From: an uncultured Eubacteriales bacterium
GTDB taxonomy: Bacteria; Bacillota; Clostridia; Lachnospirales; CAG-274
Direction: 5' to 3'
DNA: 10,784 nucleotides
Assembly (NCBI GenBank): GCA_902495025.1
Contig: CABUWB010000040.1
Span: forward strand, 1 to 10,784
The position numbers and the translations under genes are program-made. Below are positions 5,358 through 10,784 of the stretch, in pieces; within the stretch, counting starts at the first letter, position 1, and the number at the start of each line of letters is the position of its first letter. Under the pieces are notes generated by a model. That model worked only from the letters and a program-made list of their open reading frames with translations. It searched no databases and had not been told where the DNA came from.

Positions 5358-6353
5358 CTATTTAATTAAACAGTGCAGATATTCAACTGTAGAATCAGCC
5401 TTGTGCTTTCTATTTTCATTTTTATCAGCTCGAAATCGATGATATTCTTTTGTAAAAACCTCATATTTTCCATACTGTTCCATTATATGTTTGATAGTAT
5501 CAAAAGACATCAATCCTTCATTATTATAGCTAAGGAAAATATATTTAAACTTAGCATTAGCAATTAAGTCATCAAAGCTCTTTTCTACTGTACGCTTCGA
5601 GCAATAATAACTTTTTTGTCCATTGTACTCTCGCAACCCTGTTTTTCCATTCAATATGGGGTTATCATATCTGGAAATGGTTTCTAGAACATGATAATTA
5701 GCACAGTACTGCCTTGCATTATATGGCGGATCAAGATACAAAACATCCCCTTCAATCCTCCTTATAACTTGATTAACATCTTCATTATAAACTTTTCCCT
5801 TTTTTCCATTCACAATCGGCAATAACTCTAAATGAAAACTTTTTGCAGCAGAACTCTTTATATGCTTCAAAAAAGCTCCATACACTGAAGCTGTATTTGC
5901 ATATTTATCAATAGAATTTATAAGACTGGCTAAAAACCAAAAATATTGCCCTTCTGTAATTTCGTTGTTAACATACATTGTTTCAATAGCTAGTCTTATA
6001 GCATCACATTTACGTCCATTATAATCCGAAAAATAGTTTCTTTCACACCCCGAGCCAAAACAATAATTTTCATAAACAAAGCCATCTACTCCATCAAGTG
6101 AATTAAAGAAATATGAAAAACCATCATCTATCAAATTGGCATTTTCTACATAGTGCTTATTTAACACATAGCTATAATACTGTATATCATTGGAAATTAC
6201 TCTACATCCTTTTTCTCGAAAAGTATATCCAACAACACCTGTACCCGCAAATAAATCCGCAAAGATATAATCATCATTTGCAAATCCAGTAACACTATCT
6301 ATACTATCAACAAGGAAATCAATCAACGATAATTTTGAACCAATATAATTCAT
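5358..6353 (-). CDS. DNA adenine N6-methyltransferase, D12 class
   Basis: 331-residue methyltransferase of the D12 (Dam/FokI-like alpha) class, which transfers a methyl group from SAM to adenine N6. Motif X is MNYIGSKLSL (1-10), motif I is FADLFAGTGVVG (31-42), motif II around NDIQ (55-58), motif IV is DPPY (208-211) in the characteristic context LDPPYNARQY, followed by a conserved YHVLET (220-225) and SYNNEG (275-280). The segment of about 60-200 between motif I and IV should hold the target-recognition domain. Start at 6353 has GGAG eight bases upstream; an ATG at 6371 would be almost at the transcription start and is rejected. First gene of the leftward modification operon; its product would protect the host before the nuclease accumulates. 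Confidence 0.92.
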   Translation of the reverse strand: MNYIGSKLSLIDFLVDSIDSVTGFANDDYIFADLFAGTGVVGYTFREKGCRVISNDIQYYSYVLNKHYVENANLIDDGFSYFFNSLDGVDGFVYENYCFGSGCERNYFSDYNGRKCDAIRLAIETMYVNNEITEGQYFWFLASLINSIDKYANTASVYGAFLKHIKSSAAKSFHLELLPIVNGKKGKVYNEDVNQVIRRIEGDVLYLDPPYNARQYCANYHVLETISRYDNPILNGKTGLREYNGQKSYYCSKRTVEKSFDDLIANAKFKYIFLSYNNEGLMSFDTIKHIMEQYGKYEVFTKEYHRFRADKNENRKHKADSTVEYLHCLIK

Positions 6354-6380
6354 ATATTCAACTCCATTCATCTTTCAAGT

Positions 6381-6409
6381 ATTCTACCACATTAAGCAGA
6401 CAAAAGCAA
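6381..6409 (-). promoter_or_regulatory. Promoter of the methyltransferase operon, TTGCTT-17-TAGAAT
   Basis: Minus-strand -35 TTGCTT (6404-6409) and -10 TAGAAT (6381-6386), 17-base spacer; start expected near 6374, about 20 bases before the ATG used. No C-box-like sequence is visible here, so the methyltransferases appear to be expressed independently of the controller protein. Confidence 0.7.
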
Positions 6410-6454
6410 GCAAATGAAAAATGGAATAATCTATAAGCACTCAACAAAAAAATG

Positions 6455-6492
6455 TGGACTTTACCCATAAACTGTAATAAAATAAATATAAT
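6455..6492 (+). promoter_or_regulatory. Probable promoter region of murG
   Basis: Best pairing is TGGACT (6455-6460) with TAAAAT (6478-6483) at a 17-base spacing. A perfect TATAAT (6487-6492) also occurs, but without a recognisable -35 at the right distance. Which is used cannot be settled by eye. Confidence 0.45.
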
Positions 6493-6518
6493 AAATCTTT
6501 CCGGAACGGAGTGTTATT

Positions 6519-7604
6519 ATGAAGAAGATAATTTTAACAGGCGGCGGCACAGCGGGGCACGTTACGCCAAACATAGCTCTTTTGCCCGCACTCAGGGCGT
6601 CGGGCTATGAGATAGTATACATAGGCAGCAAAAACGGCATGGAAAAGGGACTTATAGAGGCGTGCGGCATAAAATACTACGGCATAAGCACAGGCAAAAT
6701 GCGCCGCAGCAAAAGCCTGAAGGCGCTTGCTACAAATTCAGCCGATATTTTCAGAGTGGTAAAGGGTCTTGGCGACGCCTGCTCCATTATCCGCAAGGAA
6801 AAGCCCGACGTTATTTTTTCAAAGGGCGGCTTTGTATCGGTACCCGTTGCCGTAGGCGGCTTTTTAAACCATGTGCCTGTTGTTGCGCATGAGTCGGACA
6901 TAACCCCGGGACTTGCAAACAAGCTTGCCGCACCCTTTGCAGACAGGGTATGCTGCACCTTTCCCGAGGCTATGAAATACATTAAGGGCAACAAGGGTGT
7001 TGTAACAGGCACACCTATCCGCTCGGAGCTTTTTGACGGCAACCGCTCTGACGGACTTAAAATGTGCGGCTTCAGCGGTGAAAAGCCCGTAATACTTGTT
7101 ATGGGCGGCTCACAAGGCTCTGTAAAGATAAATGGCACTCTTCGTGAGCTTGTACCAACCCTGACCGAAAAATACGACATTGTGCACCTCTGCGGCAAAG
7201 GCAATCTGGACAGCAGCATAAAAAATCCGTCCTACAGGCAGTTTGAATATATCTCAAAGGAGCTTAAGGACCTTTTTGCAGCCGCCGACATCATCATCTC
7301 ACGTGCAGGCTCCAACTCAATATGCGAGTTTCTTGCGCTCCACAAGCCAATGCTGCTTATACCTCTTTCAAAAGCGGCAAGCAGGGGCGACCAGATTTTA
7401 AACGCTGCCTCATTCAAGGAGCATGGCTTTGCTGCCGTACTTGAGGAGGAGCAGCTCAGCACAGACACACTTGCAAAAGAGATAAATTCGTTATATAATA
7501 ACAGAACAGGATATATTTCGGCTATGGAAAACTCCTCGCAGTCAAAGGGAGTTGAAAAGGTGCTTACCGTAATAGCCGAATGTACAAAAAACAAGCGTAA
7601 ATAA
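6519..7604 (+). CDS. murG: UDP-N-acetylglucosamine:lipid I GlcNAc transferase
   Basis: Peripheral membrane glycosyltransferase (GT-B fold, GT28) that adds GlcNAc to undecaprenyl-PP-MurNAc-pentapeptide, making lipid II on the cytoplasmic face. 361 residues, normal length. The N-terminal glycine-rich loop GGGTAGHV (8-15), SKGGFVSVP (101-109), and HESD (124-127) are typical acceptor-side motifs. The donor domain has GGSQGS (196-201), SRAGSNSICE (261-270) binding UDP-GlcNAc, and DQxxNA (291-296). ACGGAG precedes the ATG. Located away from a full mur/fts cluster, but close to dapF, another wall-precursor gene, across the restriction island. Followed at 19 bases by the stalk-domain gene, likely on the same transcript. 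Confidence 0.97.
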   Translation: MKKIILTGGGTAGHVTPNIALLPALRASGYEIVYIGSKNGMEKGLIEACGIKYYGISTGKMRRSKSLKALATNSADIFRVVKGLGDACSIIRKEKPDVIFSKGGFVSVPVAVGGFLNHVPVVAHESDITPGLANKLAAPFADRVCCTFPEAMKYIKGNKGVVTGTPIRSELFDGNRSDGLKMCGFSGEKPVILVMGGSQGSVKINGTLRELVPTLTEKYDIVHLCGKGNLDSSIKNPSYRQFEYISKELKDLFAAADIIISRAGSNSICEFLALHKPMLLIPLSKAASRGDQILNAASFKEHGFAAVLEEEQLSTDTLAKEINSLYNNRTGYISAMENSSQSKGVEKVLTVIAECTKNKRK

Positions 7605-7623
7605 TTTAAAAGGGGATAAGCAA

Positions 7624-8091
7624 ATGAAAAAGTTTTTAGCGGCAGCACTTGCAGCAGTAATGATGACAACACCCGCCCTTGCAGCACAGGTGCAGGTAAA
7701 CGGCAATGTAATTGACGCACAGGCAGTAATAGTTGAGGGACGTACCCTTGTGCCTGTAAGAGGCGTATTTGAGCAGCTCGGCTACACGGTTGAGTATGAC
7801 AACGTAACCAAAACCGCAACACTTACAAGGGGCAGCTCCGTTGTATCAATGACAATGGGCAACACCTACTTTACAGTAAACGGCAAGCAGATAACACCCG
7901 AGGTACCACAGCAGATTATCGACTCACGCTTTATGCTGCCATTAAGAGCGGTAAGCGAGGCAATAGGCGCAAAGGTTGACTGGGACGCTGAAACAAAAAC
8001 TGCAATTATCGAGTACAAGACAGGGCTTACTGTTGTTGAAATACAGGATTTTTCATCAGATGCACCAATTAACGAAATAACTATAGACTAA
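7624..8091 (+). CDS. Secreted stalk-domain protein (copper amine oxidase N-terminal domain-like)
   Basis: 155 residues. A signal peptide is clear: MKK, a hydrophobic core and ALA-AQ cleavage after residue 20. The mature chain is a copper amine oxidase N-terminal-like (stalk) domain: a first half with VEGRTLVPVRGVFEQLG (38-54), then KTATLTRG, and a second half with FMLPLRAVSEAIGAKVDWD (about 100-118) and KTAIIEY. Such domains are common on exported and cell-surface proteins of Clostridia and are not enzymes by themselves. Here there is no further catalytic domain or anchor, only a short acidic tail. AAGGGGAT lies before the ATG. Co-transcription with murG suggests, but does not prove, a wall-related role. 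Confidence 0.85.
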   Translation: MKKFLAAALAAVMMTTPALAAQVQVNGNVIDAQAVIVEGRTLVPVRGVFEQLGYTVEYDNVTKTATLTRGSSVVSMTMGNTYFTVNGKQITPEVPQQIIDSRFMLPLRAVSEAIGAKVDWDAETKTAIIEYKTGLTVVEIQDFSSDAPINEITID

Positions 8092-8100
8092 TCCAAACTA

Positions 8101-8124
8101 AAAAGCGGAGTACGCTCCGCTTTT
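8101..8124 (+). terminator. Intrinsic terminator after murG and the stalk-domain gene
   Basis: Stem AAAAGCGGAG/CTCCGCTTTT (8101-8110 with 8115-8124) and TACG loop, followed by one more T before the sequence turns A/T-mixed. The A/T ends make it workable in both directions, but only rightward transcription arrives here. Confidence 0.9.
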
Positions 8125-8251
8125 TAATTTACACCAATACACCATTTTGTACATTACGTCTTAAAAAAACGCCTTGTACAGCCATAATTTTTGTATTTGT
8201 TGAACAATTTTGTTTTTTGTTAATTTTTTCTTTTCTTTATTCTGTTAAATG

Positions 8252-8260
8252 TGCTATAAT
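8252..8260 (+). promoter_or_regulatory. Extended -10 promoter of the 116-residue protein
   Basis: TGCTATAAT: perfect -10 TATAAT (8255-8260) with a TG one base before it. The -35 position holds only T-rich sequence (TTTCTT, 8232-8237, 17-base spacing), compensated by the extended -10. Start expected near 8267. The interval 8125-8231 contains A/T-rich sequence with nothing else I can assign. Confidence 0.75.
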
Positions 8261-8270
8261 GTCATTAATA

Positions 8271-8291
8271 AGAGGTGTTTATATCACCCCT
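8271..8291 (+). other. Hairpin in the 5' leader of the 116-residue protein
   Basis: AGAGGTG (8271-8277) pairs with CACCCCT (8285-8291), 7 positions with one A-C mismatch, 7-base loop, then TTT. It starts about four bases into the transcript. It may protect the mRNA 5' end or act as a weak attenuator; the leader then continues about 35 bases to the start codon. Confidence 0.45.
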
Positions 8292-8324
8292 TTTGAAGGA
8301 AAGTAATCGGAAGGATGTGTTATT

Positions 8325-8675
8325 ATGGCTAAATATATCATAGTCAGATTGATTGACGGTACAGAGTATTACCTTAATCAGAAAAAGCAGGTTTATGCAA
8401 AGGTGGAAGGTCTTACAGGCAAGCGCACCAACGTTGAGCCATCAAACGACTGGACTATTGACGGCTTTTGGTATAAAAAGCTCTTCGGCGGCAAGGCTGT
8501 TATTGATATGTTTGAATTCCTTACCAACCTTGAGCTTGGCAATATGCAATATCGTGATAAAAAGGAAAAGTGGAAATATGGTGCACAGGAAGTACGCCAT
8601 GGTGCAGTTATCCAGCAGGAGCCTCTGAGTGATTACGGTGTTTGCTTCGTTCAGCTTAAAGAGGACGATAAATAA
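8325..8675 (+). CDS. Conserved-looking protein of unknown function, 116 aa
   Basis: I do not recognise a family. The product is a small soluble protein without signal peptide or membrane segment. It opens with a beta-hairpin-like MAKYIIVRLIDGTEYYL, then a basic stretch (19-34) and a Trp/aromatic-rich centre (W43, F48, W49, Y50, W83), and ends with FVQLKEDDK. The ribosome binding site GGAAGGATG (8309-8317) lies seven bases before the ATG. It has its own extended -10 promoter, a 5' hairpin and a strong terminator, so it is a deliberately separate unit, and codon use matches its neighbours. This makes it a real gene despite the unknown function. Confidence 0.8.
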   Translation: MAKYIIVRLIDGTEYYLNQKKQVYAKVEGLTGKRTNVEPSNDWTIDGFWYKKLFGGKAVIDMFEFLTNLELGNMQYRDKKEKWKYGAQEVRHGAVIQQEPLSDYGVCFVQLKEDDK

Positions 8676-8693
8676 AAATACATACATTATAAT

Positions 8694-8728
8694 ATTGCCG
8701 CAGCAGCATACGCCTGTGGCAATTTTTT
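8694..8728 (+). terminator. Intrinsic terminator after the 116-residue protein gene
   Basis: Stem ATTGCCGCAG/CTGTGGCAAT (8694-8703 with 8714-8723, one G-U pair), 10-base loop, followed by a six-T run (8723-8728). Confidence 0.9.
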
Positions 8729-8737
8729 GTTTTAATA

Positions 8738-8766
8738 TTGAAAGTATGCTTAAACTCTGTTAAAAT
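8738..8766 (+). promoter_or_regulatory. Promoter of the proB operon, TTGAAA-17-TAAAAT
   Basis: -35 TTGAAA (8738-8743), 17-base spacer, -10 TAAAAT (8761-8766), start expected near 8773, directly behind the preceding terminator. Confidence 0.7.
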
Positions 8767-8805
8767 ATATCTAAAAATTAAAAAGATTGTGAGTTGAATA
8801 TACAA

Positions 8806-9603
8806 ATGCAGTACAGAGAAAGAATGAAGGATTACAACAGGGTAGTAATAAAAATAGGCTCTACCTCCCTCACCCATGAAAACGGTAAGTTAAACCTGCG
8901 TCAGATTGACAAGCTGGCATGGGTAGTGTCCGATTTAAGGAATAAGGGTATGGACGTGCTTATTGTATCCTCGGGCGCAATAGCCGTAGGTGCGGATAAG
9001 CTCGGTCTTGAAAGACCTCGTGATATTATCGGCAAGCAGGCGTCCTCTGCCGTAGGGCAGGCGCTGCTTATGCAGATTTACGAGCGCTGCTTTGGCGAAT
9101 ATAACCAGAAAATAGCGCAAATTCTGCTTACCAAGGGTGCCTTTGAAAGCGCCTACAAAAAGCGCAACGCACGCAACACGCTTGACCGCCTTTTTGAGCT
9201 TAATGTTATACCTATAGTTAATGAAAACGATACCGTCGCTACCGATGAGCTTAACGAATTCAGCGACAACGATACACTTTCCGCCTACGTTGCCGACCTT
9301 ATTGACAGCGACGCACTTATTATACTTTCGGATATAGACGGTCTTTACACAAGCGACCCTAACAAAAATTCCGACGCAAAAATTATTGATACCGTTACCG
9401 AAATAGGCGAGGATATTCATAAAATTGCAGGCGGCTCCGCCTCAACGCTTGGTACAGGGGGTATGGCAACCAAGGTAAAGGCAGCCGAGCTTTTAAACGG
9501 CAGGGGAATTGATATGGTAATTGCACAGGGGGAGGACCCTGAAATAATATTTGATATTTTAGACGGCAAGCAGGTTGGCACAATGTTTGTTGCACCAATG
9601 TAA
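8806..9603 (+). CDS. proB: Glutamate 5-kinase
   Basis: Phosphorylates L-glutamate with ATP, the first step of proline synthesis, in the cytoplasm. The amino-acid kinase fold is complete: VVIKIGSTSLTH (13-24, with K16), VSSGAIAVG (54-62), IVNENDTV (137-144), FSDNDTLSA (152-160), LSDIDGLYTSDP (174-185) and GTGGMATKVKAA (216-227). It has 265 residues and stops after the kinase domain; E. coli ProB is about 100 residues longer with a C-terminal PUA domain. Start is uncertain: TTG at 8794, ATG at 8806 and ATG at 8824 are in frame and none has a strong binding site; 8806 gives an N-terminus (MQYRERMKDYNRVVIK) like that of clostridial relatives. The usual partner proA does not follow. Confidence 0.95.
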   Translation: MQYRERMKDYNRVVIKIGSTSLTHENGKLNLRQIDKLAWVVSDLRNKGMDVLIVSSGAIAVGADKLGLERPRDIIGKQASSAVGQALLMQIYERCFGEYNQKIAQILLTKGAFESAYKKRNARNTLDRLFELNVIPIVNENDTVATDELNEFSDNDTLSAYVADLIDSDALIILSDIDGLYTSDPNKNSDAKIIDTVTEIGEDIHKIAGGSASTLGTGGMATKVKAAELLNGRGIDMVIAQGEDPEIIFDILDGKQVGTMFVAPM

Positions 9604-9627
9604 ATAAGTCAATAACAGGGGGATATT

Positions 9628-10311
9628 ATGAGAAAATATAAACTTGATAAAACAGCTATGCTGGCAGGCTCGATTTTGGCTCTTATAGGCACACTTGTAC
9701 TTGCTTTATGCGTAACACTTACAATCAGACATATTCAGTACAAGCAGACAGCAGAGCATACACAGGCAGTTATTAATGAGATAGAAACATACTACACCCG
9801 CTCCGCAAGCGGAAAAAGAACATCGCACCACAGGGTTTATGTAACCTACACAGTAGACGGCTTTACATACCAAAACGTGCTTAACTACTATGACATCACA
9901 ATGAAAGAGGGCGGCGAGGTAACCGTTTATTACGAACCGGGAAACCCCAGTCATCTGTTGTCAACAAGTGCTATAGAATGTATTATACTTGCCATATTCG
10001 GTCTTATTTTCGGCGGCATAGGCTATGCTCTGTTAATCAGTCAGATAAGGCTTGCAGCATACATAAACCGCCTTATTGCAGAGGACAAATATATTTTTGC
10101 CGATGATTTTATCGAAAGAAATTCGGGCACAAGGGTAAACAACGTGCGTTATCATGAGCTTGTTGTTACCTGCCACGACAACAACGGCACTGAGTATGAA
10201 TTCCGCTCGCACTCATTTCACCCAAGCAAACCGCCGTTTACACAGGGCAAGCCGATAAGGGTGTATGTTGATTTAGACAAGCCGGGTAAATATTATGTTT
10301 GTGAGGAATAA
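9628..10311 (+). CDS. DUF3592-like membrane protein
   Basis: 227 residues with two membrane helices (about 10-34 and 115-138). The segment between them (about 45-108) has the DUF3592 look: VINEIETYY (48-56), a Ser/Lys-rich turn, HHRVYVTYTVDGFTYQN (67-83), and GGEVTVYYEPGNPSHL (95-110), which forms a small beta-rich domain outside or at the membrane. A second soluble part (about 140-227) again resembles such a beta-domain (HELVVTCHDNNGTEYEF, then GKPIRVYVD). Function of the family is unknown to me. AGGGGG precedes the ATG; it lies 24 bases after proB in the same direction and three bases before the next gene, so these are likely co-transcribed. Confidence 0.8.
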   Translation: MRKYKLDKTAMLAGSILALIGTLVLALCVTLTIRHIQYKQTAEHTQAVINEIETYYTRSASGKRTSHHRVYVTYTVDGFTYQNVLNYYDITMKEGGEVTVYYEPGNPSHLLSTSAIECIILAIFGLIFGGIGYALLISQIRLAAYINRLIAEDKYIFADDFIERNSGTRVNNVRYHELVVTCHDNNGTEYEFRSHSFHPSKPPFTQGKPIRVYVDLDKPGKYYVCEE

Positions 10312-10313
10312 TA

Positions 10314-10784
10314 ATGAACATACAATGGAACTCAAACGATTATACCGATAACTTTAACTTTGTTTATAAATACGGCGAGGACGTGCTTGCACTTATTGAC
10401 GCTCCCGAGGGCAGCCTTGCAGTTGACCTCGGCTGCGGCAACGGCGCACTTGCAAAAAAGCTTGCTGACAGGGGATATAAGGTTATAGGCATTGATGCCT
10501 CTGATGATATGCTTGAAAAGGCAGCACAGACTAACCCCGACATCACCTTTATCAGGGGCGACGCCACCAACTTTACTCTTGACAAAAAGGCTGACGTTAT
10601 TTTCTCAAATGCAGTTTTCCACTGGATTGATGCCGATAAGCAGGAGCAGCTTATAAAAAATATAGCCTCAAATTTAAAGCAGGGCGGTCAGCTTGTTTTT
10701 GAGTTTGGCGGCAAGGGCTGTGCCGAAGCCGTGCACTCTGCACTTGAAAAAATATTTGCCCAAAAAGGGCTTGAATATCAGAGA
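10314..10784 (+). CDS. Class I SAM-dependent methyltransferase (partial, runs off the window)
   Basis: Open to the window edge; 157 residues visible. Rossmann-fold methyltransferase: motif I VDLGCGNGALAKKLA (37-51), the acidic end of strand 2 at VIGIDASDDML (57-67), motif around FIRGDATNF (79-87), motif IV-like DVIFSNAVFHWI (94-105) and LKQGGQLVFEFGG (121-133). The NAVFHWI segment resembles trans-aconitate-methyltransferase-like and Methyltransf_11/25 proteins acting on small molecules, but the substrate cannot be told. GAGG (10303-10306) lies seven bases before the ATG, inside the end of the DUF3592 gene, two bases after whose stop it begins. Confidence 0.88.
   Translation, partial: MNIQWNSNDYTDNFNFVYKYGEDVLALIDAPEGSLAVDLGCGNGALAKKLADRGYKVIGIDASDDMLEKAAQTNPDITFIRGDATNFTLDKKADVIFSNAVFHWIDADKQEQLIKNIASNLKQGGQLVFEFGGKGCAEAVHSALEKIFAQKGLEYQR

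Noticed and set aside
6677..7219. 180-codon minus-strand frame opposite murG
   Set aside because: Antisense to the conserved murG glycosyltransferase motifs; composition rich in Ser/Pro/Arg as expected from a shadow.
7232..7822. 196-codon minus-strand frame across the murG end and the stalk gene
   Set aside because: Crosses two well-supported genes and their junction, lacks a binding site and resembles no protein.
8190..8212. TTGTTGAACAA-type inverted repeat upstream of the 116-residue protein
   Set aside because: Five-base arms in a very T-rich region, about 50 bases upstream of the -10; could be chance, with no second copy.
8935..9420. 161-codon minus-strand frame opposite proB
   Set aside because: Antisense to the proB kinase motifs.
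1..10784. CRISPR array, insertion sequence, integrase or prophage genes
   Set aside because: No regularly spaced identical repeats, transposase, integrase or structural phage genes are visible; the only mobile-looking part is the restriction-modification island.

Overview
The window looks like a chromosomal segment of a low-to-mid GC Gram-positive anaerobe of the class Clostridia (Oscillospiraceae/Ruminococcaceae or Lachnospiraceae type; the genus cannot be told from the sequence). The reasons are consensus sigma-A promoters, AGGAGG-type ribosome binding sites, intrinsic terminators, a copper-amine-oxidase-like stalk-domain exoprotein, a DUF3592 protein and a ProB lacking a PUA domain.

Layout. 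(1) 1-270: three successive strong minus-strand promoters, each followed by a hairpin starting at the predicted transcription start. They fire leftwards out of the window, probably into a stable-RNA (rRNA-type) operon. (2) 329-498: a self-contained minus-strand tRNA-Ser(GCU) unit with its own promoter and terminator. (3) 526-3568: a minus-strand operon reading dapF, PAP2-family phosphatase, ECF sigma factor, zinc-finger anti-sigma factor, from a near-consensus promoter. It joins a lysine/peptidoglycan precursor gene, a probable lipid-carrier phosphatase and an envelope-stress-type regulatory pair. (4) About 3600-6410: a compact, mostly AT-richer restriction-modification island. A controller (C) protein gene and an HNH-type nuclease gene read rightwards from a promoter with C-box-like operators; two adenine/N4-cytosine-type methyltransferase genes read leftwards from a separate promoter. 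(5) 6450-8124: murG and a secreted stalk-domain protein, closed by a strong terminator. (6) 8232-8728: an unrecognised 116-residue protein as a monocistronic unit with an extended -10 promoter, a 5' hairpin and a terminator. (7) 8738-10784: proB, a DUF3592 membrane protein and a class I SAM methyltransferase cut by the window edge.

How it fits together. dapF and murG, both cell-wall precursor genes, flank the restriction-modification island, which appears to have inserted into their divergent intergenic region. The island has the usual logic of C-regulated systems: methyltransferases have their own promoter and can act at once, while the nuclease is translated from the C-protein transcript and waits for C-protein accumulation. 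Two different methyltransferases with one nuclease suggest an asymmetric (type IIS-like) recognition site. The main points for follow-up are the island with its operators and the tandem promoter-plus-hairpin array at the left edge.
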